From the NCBI GenBank assembly GCA_964023275.1, contig OZ029915.1, positions 3,160,745-3,224,744 on the forward strand: DNA of 64,000 nt, given 5' to 3'. A model generated the notes under the pieces. The model did no database searches. It was not told the origin of the DNA and worked only from the letters and a program-made list of their open reading frames with translations. Shown here one piece after another: positions 1 to 11,339 of the stretch (positions are counted from its first letter, which is position 1; each line of letters opens with the position of its first letter). Origin of the DNA: Norana najaformis. Taxonomy: Eukaryota > Annelida > Clitellata > Crassiclitellata > Hormogastridae. A program made the translations under genes and the position numbers.

Positions 1-39
1 CATTTTCGGATTAACAGATGAACGCGTTGTTCTTAATTA

Positions 40-185
40 AGTTCATTTGCAATTTATTTGAATTGCTGTTTATCTAAATTGTGGTTTATTTGAATTTTTG
101 TTTATTTGAATTTTTTTTTATTTCAATTTTGGTTTATCTCAATGTTTGTTTATTTCTTTTTTTGTTTATGTCAATTGTCGTTTTT
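40..185. repeat. AT-rich degenerate minisatellite
   Basis: About eight imperfect copies of an 18-20 bp unit built on TTTATTTGAATTTTTG. Units vary by one to several bases. No coding signal. Confidence 0.6.
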
Positions 186-1196
186 TCAATTACTGTCAGT
201 TGGTGTTTACGTTTGTTCTCAGGAAAAGATTTGATTTGATTCGACTTGATCCGGCTCCAGGCCAATCCTATTGGAAATATGTCTTTTCAATATGCATCTG
301 CCTTGATAATATTGCCGTGTTGCTGCTGTGTTGTTGAGGTGTTGCTGATAACATGCAGGGTACGTTACACAAACTGATGTTTGAGGCTGGAATTCTCTCC
401 GAGTGAAAATAAATCAAGTAAAAAATGTTTACTACAACAAAGGAAATAGCTTACAACCAAAATGATAAGATGCCAAGTACAGTCAGTAAGAGTCGGATGG
501 AAGCCACCTGCACCCTATCCTAGATCCGACCCTATTTCCAAAAGGTACTGCTCATCTTATACATATTTTTATATAAAGTATGTGGCACAAAATTATCCGT
601 GGTGCAGCCAATCCTCGGATCGAAGCCGGTTGAAGACAAGACATATAAGCAAAATCAAAACAGAGGAAGCTTATTTTCATTTTAATGTAGTCGAATGAAT
701 TTTTGATGCAGTTCAGTTAAAACCTTGAATATATCAATGTATACGTAATAAAAATATAGGCACCTAAAGTATTTATTTTGACCTATTTGCATATAATTAG
801 ATAGAGAACATTGGAGGACACGAGAAGAAACGATAAACTGTAAGCTGTGCACATCAGTCAAAACAGAGATATTTACGTGAAATTGTTCAATGAATTTGTG
901 AATGTAAAATTATATAATATGTCACTTAATTTTTGAATATATATAATATATATATATACTTGAAAACTACGTTGCCCTCAACAACATATGCAAGTATAAA
1001 ATAGCTGGGCATTCGTTAATGCCTTTATGTACCTCAAAAACGCTTCCCGATCTAAATATTATGTTATCAGCAATTACACGAAATTATTATTTTAAAATTA
1101 GGCACTAGATTTGATAAAAGGTCGAAGAACAAGAAATCGATTAGCACCAATCGACGCCAAATACATGGCTTAAAGGATTGCTGCTGCTGCTACCAA
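186..1196. other. No recognised feature (AT-rich)
   Basis: I see no gene, transposon terminus or SINE promoter here. There is a short TA-rich run near 936-957. The open frames of 63 and 78 codons lack composition or motifs that would support them. Confidence 0.5.
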
Positions 1197-1228
1197 TGAT
1201 GATGATGATGGAGATGATGATGATGGAG

Positions 1229-1260
<32 letters not shown>

Positions 1261-1264
1261 GATT
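1197..1264. repeat. (GAT)n microsatellite
   Basis: Uninterrupted or singly interrupted GAT triplets with occasional GGA units. Such tracts end several retroelements elsewhere in the window, but no element body is recognisable upstream here. Confidence 0.9.
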
Positions 1265-1866
1265 ATATTTTTGCTTTTTATAGACTATTGTCTGTCTTAT
1301 AATACTTTATATTATATTTCATATAGTGCTAATCTAAATATATGTCAATAGCAAAGATGTCCATTCATATTTTGAGCCCTCTAGTATTTTATTTTAGCTT
1401 GGCTTTTATTTTCTGAGATACAATTATGTCTAACCTATCAATAAATTTTCGAATGGCGTTGTTCTAGTGCTTAGCGCATTATTCCATATTTTTAGCAGTC
1501 AATTTGTTATCTCCAAAATTAGCTTCACCAGTTACACTGGCTTACCGGAAAATACGGAGATGCATTTTACTATTAACAATAATTCTTGTTTTCGATTTTA
1601 AATAATTATTTTTGTGATATTTAAATACTATTTATTTTTCCTTTGTAGAGCGTTTCAGTTTTTATCTACCGGGAACATTAGACAACGGAGACCTTGAAGG
1701 AAGGAAAATTCTTGACCAAAAGTGATTAAGCACTGAAGAAGATAGATTACCGAGGACAAGCAGACTGTCAAAGATATCGAGATCTGACCGCGAACAACAA
1801 AGTCCTGCAGCCCCTTGGACCGGCGACCGAGAAAGCCGAGGACTGCCCTGGAATCGATTAGGATTC
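1265..1866. other. No recognised feature
   Basis: No gene seen. From about 1640 the composition becomes less AT-rich and leads into the retroelement end that follows, so part of 1640-1866 may belong to that element. Confidence 0.4.
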
Positions 1867-1985
1867 CTCGCTCAGCCGATGGCCATATGGCATGTTAACA
1901 AATCAAATGCATTACTTACTTACTTACCTACCTACCTATGTGCATGCTTGCTTACTCACTTGCTTTCTTACATACTTCCTTACAA
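1867..1985 (+). mobile_element. Retroelement 3' end with (CTTA)n tail
   Basis: About 55 bases around CTCGCTCAGCCGATGG and TGTTAACAAAT match 49977-50030, and both copies then run into different tetranucleotide tails, CTTA/CTTAC here and CTCA/GACC there. A shared body ending in a simple-repeat tail is typical of non-LTR elements. The element type is not identified because no coding part is left. Confidence 0.5.
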
Positions 1986-2061
1986 ATCAAAGCGTCACAC
2001 GAACGATACGATACGTAACAGTACGAGGAGCAAGGAAAAGGAAAGACGGTTTTACAACTGA

Positions 2062-2824
2062 CCAATTTGCATTATTCTGTAAACTATAAGAGAAGTCTTA
2101 AACTGGACTCACTGCTCAGTTGGAAGTCAGAACAATGTATGCAATATGCAGGTGTTTCAAAGGCGATCCTGTTAAGACGAGAAACAACTGAAAATATCGA
2201 ACGTTTCTAAAAACTTCACCTGAATTTAACATATAAATTTAACATATTGCCACAGTCAGAAAGACTGTGGTAACTGAACCGTGACCTCAACTGCACTATA
2301 ATTACATGAATACTGACCACTTATCACACAAGACAATCCTTCAACTATTACAGCACTAGGGGCACATTCGAACCACAATCAAAGTTTATATAGCGCCTTC
2401 AGACAAGGATGATACGTAGGGATTTTGGGTTTTTGCTCTAAATATAGCCATGGAATTTTGGACCATGTAAAAATTTCATACATACATGCAGCACGTACCT
2501 ACCTACCTAAATACATACATACATCCATGCTTGCATTCATACATACATTTCGCCAGGCTAAAGTCACGTGGTCAATCTTCATCTTCACCCATCTTAAATA
2601 ATGAGAAACTCACCAAAAAACGCAGAAATCTTCTCGGAGGCTCCTCTCCTACAAAGAAAGAAGAAAATCGTGGGAACATGGACCCTGGCTGAAAATGGTG
2701 GAACAGTCTTCATCAGACGGACGGTGTCCGGGTGAGAAGACCTTGATGATTGGTTCCCTTGGGATGAACTGAAAAGCTATTAATCCACCATTTTGCCTCC
2801 TTATGTAGCGCCACTTGGTTTCAG
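2062..2824. other. Mostly unrecognised; short SINE-tail traces
   Basis: TTTATATAGCGCC near 2384 and TTATGTAGCGCCA near 2802 are minus-strand versions of the GGCGCTATA block seen at SINE ends. A CATA/CCTA microsatellite lies at 2482-2545. The rest is not recognised. Confidence 0.4.
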
Positions 2825-3170
2825 CAGTGCCGGATTTAGACTTTGCGAGGCCCTGATCCATTAACGTTTTGAGAGGCCCTTGCCGCACTATTTGAAAAAT
2901 GCAGTGGGCACAGAAACTAGGCAAAATTGCGAAAGATTGTTATTGGTAGTGACAAAATTAACATAGTACAATTGTTTGGCTTGGCTAGCAGTAGAAAATG
3001 CAGATAACATGAAAAATTACCTTTGAAATGAAAACACTGATTCATCTCAGTGAGAGCATATGACAACAAAATTCATAAGAATGCTACCTTAATCTTCTGA
3101 CGGCAAGAATCACGACTCACGTATGAGCATTGAGAGTAATACATTTCACGGCATTTAAATGTCGTTATCA

Positions 3171-3300
3171 CTTGGATCTTGACCCGGGACCGAACACCTT
3201 TTGCCTATCGATTTGGTTTTGACTGAGCGTCTGTGAATAGGCTGGTTCTCTTGACGCGGTTTTCGTTGGGCGCGGTAGAATCGAGGGTCTGCGATTACGA
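3171..3300 (+). mobile_element. Hexamer-repeat 3' fragment nested in hAT
   Basis: This 130-bp piece matches the 3' ends of copies at 50685, 54600 and 63080, with shared words TTTTGCCTATCGAT and TTTTGACTGAGCG and an end of ATTACGA. It is flanked by direct TTATCA repeats at 3165-3170 and 3301-3306, the expected target duplication. It is a strongly 5'-truncated copy. Confidence 0.75.
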
Positions 3301-3399
3301 TTATCATGCCTATTTAGTACAGTTGTATAGTGTTTACTCAAAACTGTTAAAACGTTTTCCGTCGTGATTAACGGATTCATTAATTATATCATCAGTTAG

Positions 3400-4480
3400 A
3401 AGTTCATCACTTTATACACATAAAATGCTCAGTGAATAAAGTTTTTCTTGACCAAGCAAGGTTCAAAGGTCATTCTTGATCCTTTTCAACTGGGAAAATG
3501 ATCTTTCTGTCAAGCAGTTTGTTACCATTAGGCTCAAAAAGCCACAAAATAGATTCAACGTTTGGGAAAGCCAGCTGAATTTTATCGTTGAAGATAACTT
3601 GATATAAGTCTAGACAGTTGAAACTGCTTTTTATCTGAATAAGCTGTCTTCCGGATAAAGATAAGATATTAGCATTTGAAATGTACTGCTAGAGACGAAT
3701 ATTATAACCTGAATTGGACAATGACGGTAAAAATAAGGAGGTCCGAAGAAGACTGAGCATAAAAGAAGATCTAATACAAGTAATAATGAGAAGGAAATTA
3801 CGCTTGTTTGGACATATATGCAGGATGGATGACAATAGAAAAACAAAAAGCGTGATGATGGGAATTATGGACGGAAATGGGAGACGAGGAAGACCTAACA
3901 GGGAGTGGACAGATGATATAAGGGATTGGTGTAAGCAAGACTTGCACGCCTTGATAAGAACAGCGCAAGATCGGGAACTGTGGAGACAAGTGACAATGCA
4001 TGCAGTGCATGGACACCTACGGGCTCTCGGCCCATGGACCATGATGATGATGATGTCTTCGCGTAAGTATGGAATAGCTTCAATTCCCCAATAAGACTTA
4101 GATCAACATCTTCAGGATATATGCTTTCGTCATCAACGTAACACCCTCACACAACTGTTCTTCTGATGTTTCCAAATTAGTCAAACAAGAAAAAGTATCA
4201 GCAATGTCTTCATATACTGCTGATCGTTTGCTCAAACTAGCTAGTAACTTATAAGAAAATTGGAAGGGAAGATTGTGTTCGAAACTCTTGGTGTCAGTAG
4301 GTTATCGATGTCAGATGCATTGCTATCATCGACCTCTTTCCGCCTCCTTCTTTGTCATTTAGTCGCCCATTTGTAATCCACATTCGATTGTCTTTCTTTG
4401 GCTTTTAGTTCTATTTCATGAAACTTGTCACGGGCTTCGTATTCGTTCTGATTGTCGTCTTACATGATACAGTCAGTCAT
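3400..4480 (-). pseudogene. hAT transposase remnant
   Basis: Read on the minus strand, 4480 to 4060 gives a decayed catalytic-to-middle region including YPEDVDLSLIGELKLF, a pattern of hAT transposases close to the C-terminal part. After the nested LINE, 3600 to 3418 gives FPNVESILWLF, then after a frameshift TERSFSQLKRIKNDL, followed by a stop and LGQEKLYSLSIL. This last block is the conserved hAT dimerisation motif (SERSFS.LKRIK..LR...GQERL.. type). At least one frameshift, internal stops and a 400-bp insertion make it non-functional. No N-terminal zinc finger was identified. Confidence 0.8.
3652..4053 (+). mobile_element. LINE R (RTE-like) 3' end nested in hAT
   Basis: Carries a 126-codon open frame at 3714-4094 with RRKLRLFGHICRMDDNRK, GRRGRPNREWTDDIRDW and AQDRELWRQV, the C-terminal block found after the reverse transcriptase in RTE-like and related LINEs. 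It ends in an (ATG)n tail. TGTCTTC at 3645-3651 and 4054-4060 is the target duplication. A sibling copy is at 57266-57690 and a folded copy lies in the palindrome at 48881-49304. The body is 5'-truncated, so no RT catalytic core is present. Confidence 0.85.
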
Positions 4481-4515
4481 CCGTGTACAGTTGTTTCCCA
4501 AAAGTGAGGTCCTTG

Positions 4516-4600
4516 GCCACATGAGGCCCCTGGCCACGTGAGGCCCCTGGCCACGTGAGGCCCTTGGCCACGTGAGGCCCTTGGCCACGTGAGGCCCTAA
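4516..4600 (+). repeat. 17-bp tandem repeat with CACGTG E-box
   Basis: Five head-to-tail copies of GGCCACGTGAGGCCCYT, the first with CACATG, plus a degenerate unit just upstream. They lie 38 bp inside the right hAT terminus. Subterminal repeats in hAT elements are known transposase-binding sites, so this array may be that. The E-box reading is an alternative. Confidence 0.85.
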
Positions 4601-4684
4601 GCCATGATCTGGTTGGCTTATGTGTAAATCCGGCACTGGGCTTCAGCATGTTATTGTAGTTGTGTTATTGCTCCTATTGCTTGC

Positions 4685-5100
4685 TTGTCTTTCAGTTCAT
4701 TCTTACAAATGATCATGTCTCAAAACCTATGCTCATATTGTAATAAGTTTAATAAAACAGCACAAAGAACAATTCAATGCACTTTGTGTGGCTTCTGCTT
4801 CCACTTGGTTTGCACCGGTTTTGATAGCAGAGTTAAACTGGTGTTGTCACTCATGTATGTCATCTGTTTTCCCGTTTCATTGTATCGAGAATGAAGAAGA
4901 CTTTATATGTTCGACTTCTTCATCTATGTGCACCATATTGACCAAAGTCATGGATATTGAACAACTATTGTTTGATCCTATGGAAAACTAGTCAGAGGGA
5001 GTGCACTATTGATGGATCCAAACATTGACACAGAATTTAACTTTCATAACAATAACTGTTATCAGTCAAGTCAGTTTATTTATATGAAACAAGTCTCATC
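4685..5100 (+). mobile_element. CR1-like LINE 5' fragment with PHD-like finger
   Basis: The frame starts MSQNLCSYCNKFNKTAQRT, continues QCTLCGFCFHLVCTG and, after one frameshift, WCCHSCMSSVFPFHCIENEEDF. The spacing C-x2-C, C-x2-C, H-x2-C, C-x2-C followed by a PF....EF patch matches the PHD-like finger at the start of CR1/L2-type LINE proteins. The linker after it (DPNIDTEFNF) resembles the region before the endonuclease in LINE B at 45840. The endonuclease and RT are missing, so this copy has lost its 3' part, which is unusual for a LINE. Confidence 0.65.
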
Positions 5101-5214
5101 ATCTGTTTCGCGCCTGCACCACGCAGTATATTTTACATTAATCCATGTTAATTGAAGAAATTCATTTAATAAACTATCCGATATTCATTTGCTACTTATA
5201 CAAACAAATGCAAA

Positions 5215-5475
5215 GCTCCCATGTTCCATACTGGAACTTAGGAAAGCGTTCATTTCTGCTCTTCGAACTTTAAGCCAGCAATGGACGAATCCATGGGCCC
5301 AGTGCATCGAAGCGGGACTTGCCGCTCACTTTTCAGCTTACACCAGTACCAAACTCTATTGCTTGGTGGTGGAGACAAGTGCGCGCAAAACAACTTGTCC
5401 AGGGTTGTTATACCGAGGTCGCTCAGCAGGATCGAAGTCGCAATCGTTGAACCATATATCAGGCGCGCTACCGAT
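5215..5475 (-). mobile_element. SINE S3, minus-strand copy
   Basis: The reverse complement aligns over about 200 bases with 59289-59490, including CACCAAGCA, TGTAAGCTG, CGGCAAGTC and GAATTCGTCCATTGC versions. The 59-kb copy has a box-B-like GGGTTCGTCTGA, suggesting a tRNA-derived promoter. This copy is diverged and its tail is not clear. Confidence 0.6.
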
Positions 5476-5770
5476 TATATATGGGACATTCTCCAGTACG
5501 TAGCAAGACAATTCTGCTCTAAAACATTTGGAAAGGCGTAGAGAGAAGGGCTTTAAAATCCGTCTGTGACTGGAGAATCACTGACAATGACTAGCCAGTG
5601 ACTTCTGATTCGGAGAATCTTTGGAGGTGACAAAATAGCTCCGTCGTCCACTATGGTTTAGACTAATTTTTATGCTGGCGACACCTAATGACAGTTTAGC
5701 AGCCACTCCAATAGTCTCTCATTATCACAACAATACCAACTTCATGATGTGGCTGACTGGTTTAACGCTC
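5476..5770. other. Unrecognised, with one short dispersed repeat
   Basis: The stretch at 5647-5690 (GTCCACTATGGTTTAGACTA, then GCTGGCGAC) recurs at 10272-10312. Nothing else is recognised. Confidence 0.45.
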
Positions 5771-8540
5771 GTTGACCTTTCGTTTCATTTCATTTATTGC
5801 TCCACAAAAAACCAACAGCATAAAATATATTACATAAAAATTCACGTGGGATACAACAGGCAGATCCAGAAAGAACCATGTTCCGCTTATTTGGGTTCCT
5901 ATGCCTCACGGAATGCTATTAAAAATAAAGAATAATCAACTTAATAGGCCAATAGTCAAATTGGACTTGAGCAAACAGAACCTTTGTAATAGGAATAAAA
6001 AAACTTAACTAACAAAATGAATTTACTTATTGTGTTCATTGAAATATGCGCGTATATGATGTTTAAATAATTTATATTAGGCAGAATAAGAATGTCATGA
6101 GATAAATTGTTCCATAACGAAGGACCAACGCATTTAATAGAAAGCATAGACGAGTGTTTGTGCGGGCATGATCTGGTATTATAAGTGCGGTGCTCAAAGT
6201 TAAATAAACAATAACCAAAGAAGGCAGCAGGAAATAAGTTATGAGCGAACTGATACATAAATTTACCAATCTGTAATTTGTTTATCTGATCGATTTTCAA
6301 AATGTCAAGGTCATGAAAACATTTTTCCGTAGAAAATTAAGAAAATCTTCCTAAGCTTACGCGCACAACTCGTTTTTGAAGCATAACAAGTCTCCAGTCT
6401 GGATGGATAAGTAGATGCCCATGCAATGTTGCAGTAAGATATATAGGGATAAATGAGTGAATAATATAAGTTTATACGTATGACTAAAGGTAAGACATGA
6501 CTAATACGTGACAGTACTCCGACGTTTTGAGCAATTTTAGTTGACATATATTTTACGTGCTCATTCCACGTTATATGCTCATCAACATAAACACCAAGAA
6601 ACTTAGATGAGTTAGTTTGAGAGATAGGTATGCTGCCAATGGAAACAGACATACTTTGATGTGAGAGTGGCTTTCTGTTAGAACTAAACATAATCTAGCC
6701 AGTTTTAGACATATTCAAAGATAAACGATTAGCCTTGAACCAGCTAGCTACAGATACAAGTTCTAAATTAATAATCTCTAACAATATGTTTAAATATTTA
6801 TGCCATAAAAATCATATTCTCTGCAACAAGAATAATTAGAAAGACCATTAGTATAAAGTGGAAACAACAACGGGCCCGAATTGGATGCTTGCGGATTTAG
6901 GTGTCATATGTGATAAAACACCATTGCAAATAATTTGTTGCTGTCTGTGATCAAGATAACTTTTAAACCAAAGAAGTGGAGCGTCACGAAAACCATATTT
7001 TTCAACTTTTTCAACAGGATAATGTGATCAATAGTGTCGAAGGCTTTAGCAAGATCGAAGAAAATTCCTATTTAAAATTCATTATTATCAATAGCTTGAG
7101 ATATTTTATTCTGCATGTTTAAAAGTGACATAGATGTGGAATGGCCCGTCCGAAATCCACGTTGTTAATGGTATCAAATATTCATATTTGTTTTATAACT
7201 ATGTAGTCTGTCATACATTAATTTTTCAAAGATTTTCGAGAAGAATGGTAAAATAAAAATTGGTAGATGATTAGTAACATCTTCTTTATTTCCATGTTTA
7301 AATATAGGAACCACTTTTGCAACTTTTAGATTTAATGGGACAGTTCCAGCAAAGAACGATATGATTTACAATTAGGGTTAAGAGAGCTGCTACTGCATGC
7401 AAATTTGAACTGGCTATACGAAGGTCAAAATCGTCTGGATCTGCACTATGTGTGATATGGAACAAATTAGCCAAATGTATAATTTCTTCACGGAACGGAG
7501 GACAGGTTACGAAACAGTTTGGGAGTGATGGCCTAAGAAAATTTTCCAAAGAAGTTTCACTTGGAGAAATACTTGCTGCTGATGACTGACCAATGCTAGT
7601 TAAAATTAGTTAATTTTGTAGGCTATTAATCCCGGATCTCTAACCACAATCCCATTCATATTAATAAAATCAATGTTAGAACCTATATTTTCTGTTCTTG
7701 CTATCGATCAAATAATGTACCAGGTTTTCTTAAGATTGTGTTTTTATGATTAGAAAAATTCAGTAGCATAATAATTTTGTTCCGCTTTAACCCTCAATCC
7801 TTAAATGCTTAAATTTAGTTCGATGTATGGTGAATCTAGTCCCGGTGGCCGATAGAGAACTCCTAAAATACAATCAACTCCCCTCCTTTCTGGAATATTA
7901 AAAATAAACTTTCATGTGTAACATGCGCTGATGTTGATTACTTAATTTAAAATACAACAATTTATTCCGTCTTTAATGAGAAATGCAACACCTCCGCCCC
8001 TCCCAATAGTTCTACAATTAATTGATATCCAGGGACGGATATAGTACCAGCATTAACAGAGTCTAGTCACGTTTCAGTCATTGCAAGTATCGTAACAGGC
8101 ATTTGTGAAAGGAGTAATTGAATTTCAGGTATTTTAGGAATGATGCTCCTGCAATTATAAGATGCATAATACTAAACTCACAATTCGATGAGTTAAACTT
8201 AGCGACATAGGAGTTTTTTACGAGCTAGAAAACAAATTATTTGCATAGTAATTATTTTCAGGATCTAGATCCTTATTATTCAGCAGAGGTTGGTTCATCA
8301 TCTCTTCCTCAGCAAATGGATCAAATCTCAACCCATCCCATTTAATGTACACAAGTGAAGTATTATCAGGTAGTACAGAGATAACAAGGATAAAATCACT
8401 ATCATCAACAATATGGTTTAAAAAACATATTAGCAATACAATTAGTAAAATACCAAGAGACAATCGAAGTATGAATACATGATCCACATGAACTACAACC
8501 AAAATGACATAAATACCCACATAAAACGCAAGTTACTACT
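5771..8540 (-). mobile_element. LINE A (CR1/L2-like), nearly full length, decayed
   Basis: Read right to left: a pre-endonuclease segment at about 8520-8220 (LRFDPFAEEEMMNQPLL), a poorly preserved endonuclease to about 7600, then RT. The RT includes FFDLAKAFDT near 7060 and a thumb region with SSKFLGVYVDEHITWNEHVK and LYYSLIYPYISYCNIAWAS at 6690-6311. The C-terminal HRTYNTRSCPHKHSSMLSIK follows at 6200-6100. Many stops and frameshifts. The 3' untranslated end at 5771-5960 matches the copy at 10870-11325. No PHD-like finger was found at the 5' end, so it may be slightly truncated. Confidence 0.8.
5956..7560 (-). pseudogene. Reverse transcriptase remnant of LINE A
   Basis: The longest open blocks are 6311-6691 (126 codons, RT thumb) and 5956-6300 (114 codons, C-terminal part). 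The AFDT motif of RT block 3 lies near 7050. The YADD-type catalytic motif is not preserved in any open block I can read. RT would copy LINE RNA at a nicked target; this copy cannot. Confidence 0.7.
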
Positions 8541-8764
8541 AAGTTCTGCCGATTATTTATTTATGTGGCGCATATATAGCGAACAAACATCAGGTCTGGT
8601 ACATAACAGTGATTGACCCGAATCTGTCACAATAGACGGAATGGAGGTGGATAACATGAGACATCAATGGAAGTATATTGTTAGGGCAAACAAATATCAA
8701 AGAATAAATATAACAAAATAAAATGGACCATATCCGACACCACAGTCGAAGACCAAAGCGTCTA

Positions 8765-9050
8765 TTTCACATAAAGATCAACGGCTCAAACTCTATCCAG
8801 ATCAGTGAGCGAAGCAACTTATTCGGAAGTCCGAATATAGACGGATCCTCCCATTGTCCAGGTCGGTAATGACTCTCACAGAAGGAGACTTTTCTAGATT
8901 TCTGGAGTTGGCAGAATTCATACATGACCTCGACCTCCTTGCATGTCATCGATCATTATCTTGTCCATTTCGATCCATTTTCCTATCTTCATGATCTCGG
9001 TCTCTTTAGGATTGATAGTGAATCCCACCCTTTCTTCCTCTTTCTAGGCT
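8765..9050 (-). pseudogene. RTE-like LINE RT fragment
   Basis: Minus-strand frames give GFTINPKETEIMKIGKWIEM, then VMYEFCQLQKSRKVSFCES, then SIFGLPNKLLRSL. These correspond to the post-catalytic stretch of RTE-like RTs (INP.KT..M, V..F.YLGS, ...FG.LN...RS). At least two frameshifts. It is homologous to the plus-strand copy at 10535-10720. Confidence 0.65.
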
Positions 9051-9059
9051 TTAGAATAC

Positions 9060-9500
9060 AGACATGCATATAGGCCTATACATACATATGGTATAGTGTT
9101 TTTTGGCTTACATATATTAATATATATATATTATACGTATGTATGTACATCTTATATCTATATAGGTCTATATGCATAATTTACGCATAACTCTGACATT
9201 AATTATATGGTCTGGCGGAGAAAAGAATATCGAAGCCCTGCATATATCTTACTTGTATCGCATACCAACTTGTCAATGGGAAGCAGCATACTATGGACAC
9301 ATGTATATGAGAAAGGATGTTGTCCAGATGGCCTAAATCGACTGCATGTTTGTAAGAAGATCAGACAGTGAGGAACTGTTGCTGACGTCAGTCAGTCAAT
9401 CAGTCAGTCAATCAGTCAGGAAATAAGTCAGGCTGACAGGCAATGAGTCGGCGAGGCAGACAGTCATCAGTCAGTCATTCAGTCAGTCAGTGATCACTTA
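9060..9500. repeat. Microsatellite cluster, TA/ATGT then (CAGT)n
   Basis: TATA/TATG runs at 9060-9180 are followed, after about 200 bases of unique-looking sequence, by an imperfect CAGT/CAAT tract at 9385-9495. Confidence 0.7.
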
Positions 9501-9990
9501 TCTGGGCATTTATATAGCATCTTTTGGAAACCAATCCAAGGAGCTCCTTGTCCACCTTATTGATGTAATAGTTTTATAAGCATAGAACGTTCAGCCGAAT
9601 AAGAAAGATGCTCGAAAAGTAGTAGCCTTCTACTAGCAGGCTCTCGCACACACGTACAACCAACCAACTTATATTCATCCACTGATGGCAGGTTTGCAGA
9701 ACACGGTTAAGCCGACCGACGGGCACACCCTGGGTTGGCTGCAGTGCCCGCCGCATCGGGATATTCCTCACGCCGCCAGCTCGTCGTACAGGCTGGAGCA
9801 TTCGTCACAAGCTGGCCGCTGTGGATAAAAATCGGTTTCGGGGCGAAAAATAATTCCGACTCGGCCCACTTTTGGCACAACACAGTGAGGCAACTTTCAA
9901 AGTATGCTGTGCACCTTTGAAGCAAATCTGATAGAAGACAATAATTTAGTGCGTGGAAAATAGACGCCCACGCAACTAGTCGCCCAAGTG

Positions 9991-9992
<2 letters not shown>
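9501..9992. other. SINE-like debris
   Basis: CATTTATATAGCATC near 9507 resembles a minus-strand SINE tail. CTCGCACACACGTA with ACCAACCAAC at 9643-9670 matches a part of SINE S1 (42090, 59770). The GC-rich stretch 9690-9860 has short frames on both strands but nothing recognisable. Confidence 0.45.

Positions 9993-10066
<74 letters not shown>
9993..10066. repeat. (TA)n microsatellite, 74 bp
   Basis: Pure TA dinucleotides ending in TGTGTG. Open frames across it read only YIYIYI. Confidence 0.95.
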
Positions 10067-10074
<8 letters not shown>

Positions 10075-10534
10075 ACTTATGCAGTCATAATTAACAGAAG
10101 ACACGATTTTGAGTAACAAAGCTGCAGTAAACGGTACCGACAGAAGAGTTCTATTTTTAGACAAATTGCTGCGTCTTAGTCACGTGAACCAATCACAATA
10201 TTTTCGTAGCTGTATTGTCGCTCGGGCCTGGTTTAGGTTCTTTAACGGACTGTCGCATTGACCAGAATACCTTGTCCACTATATGGTTTAGACTACTTTA
10301 TTTGCTGGCGACCCCTAGTTTAAGTTTTTGAAAGGAAGGACACGCATCATCCGACTGCTGTCCGGTTCACATCTCGACTTGTGTGTAACATTGTTCTGTA
10401 GACTAGGAGGTCTTTGCTCAGTTCTTCCTCAAAGTGCGATCTACATAAACGAACATCTGTCAAAGCAAAATGTCCAAATCTATGCCCGCGCCAGGAATAC
10501 GATGAGAGAAAAGAAGATCACAGTCTATAGAAGA
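10067..10534. other. No recognised gene
   Basis: Contains CACGTGAACCAATCA near 10181, an E-box directly followed by a CCAAT box, and the 10272-10312 repeat shared with 5647-5690. No coding evidence. Confidence 0.4.
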
Positions 10535-10720
10535 AGGAAGCACAGCTGGGATTCACTATCAATCCGGAAGAGATCGAGATCATGACGATAGGAAAATGGA
10601 TCCAAATGGACATGATCACGATCGATTGAAAGGAGGGAGGTCGAGGTCGTGTATGAATTCTGCCAACTCCAGAAATCTCGAAAAGCCTCTTTCTGCGAGA
10701 ATCATTATCGACTACATACG
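10535..10720 (+). pseudogene. RTE-like LINE RT fragment
   Basis: About 170 bases align with the reverse complement of 8870-9045. Shared words include GGGATTCACTATCAATCC and GAATTCTGCCAACTCCAGAA. It codes the same INP..KT..M and EFCQLQKS region, broken by frameshifts. Confidence 0.65.
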
Positions 10721-10869
10721 TTTAAAATTCGACAGCGATTCAGATGTCATTGCTATATTATATGGGCCGATGCAGTAGACCTATATCTTTATGTATTTAT
10801 TTATGTAGCGCCACTTCTAACTGTGGGAATACAGCTGCGGCAGCAGTAGCAACAGCAGCATTTATGTAT

Positions 10870-11325
10870 GTATTGACGTTTCATGTTTCACTTCATTATT
10901 GAACCCACAAAAACCACATCATGAAACATATTATACATATCCGCGCCTCAGATTCAGTTGTACTGATATTGCGCGTTACAAGAGCTTTAAATAAATTAAA
11001 TAAATAAAATACATAAAGATTCATGTGGGATACAAGAGGCAGACCCAGAAAGAACCATGTTCCGCTTATCTGGGATGCCTACGTCACATGGAATGCTATT
11101 TGAAATGACGAATAACCAACTTAATAGGCCATTAGTCCAACTGGACTTGAGCAAACAGAGCCTTTGTAACAAGAAGCAAAACACTTAACTAACAAAATGA
11201 ATTAATTCGCATAAAATCACTTATCGAGTTCATTCAAATATGCGCGTAAATAATGTTTAAATGATTTTATAATGGCAGAATACGAATATCATGAGATAAA
11301 TTGTTCCACAAAAAAGGACCAACAT
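10870..11325 (-). mobile_element. LINE A 3' end carrying a small insertion
   Basis: Matches 5820-6120 closely (GGGATACAA.AGGCAGA, AGAACCATGTTCCGCTTAT, CTTAATAGGCCA). About 70 bases at 10935-11005, ending GCTTTAAATAAATTAAATA, are absent from the 5.8-kb copy and recur at 52010-52085, so they are a separate insertion. The copy is 5'-truncated at about 11325. Confidence 0.8.
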
Positions 11326-11339
11326 AGTAATAATATGTT

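Larger units (their letters stand above)
2825..4638 (-). mobile_element. hAT-type DNA transposon, complete but dead
   Basis: The ends are inverted and share the perfect 14-base terminus CAGTGCCGGATTTA. They are flanked by near-identical 8-bp target duplications, GGTTTCAG at 2817-2824 and GGCTTCAG at 4639-4646. An 8-bp TSD with CAG...CTG termini is diagnostic of the hAT superfamily. The minus strand holds broken transposase with the C-terminal dimerisation region. Two retroelements, at 3171-3300 and 3652-4053, are nested inside, each with its own target duplication, so the hAT insertion is the oldest event. A tandem E-box repeat sits inside the right end. Confidence 0.85.
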
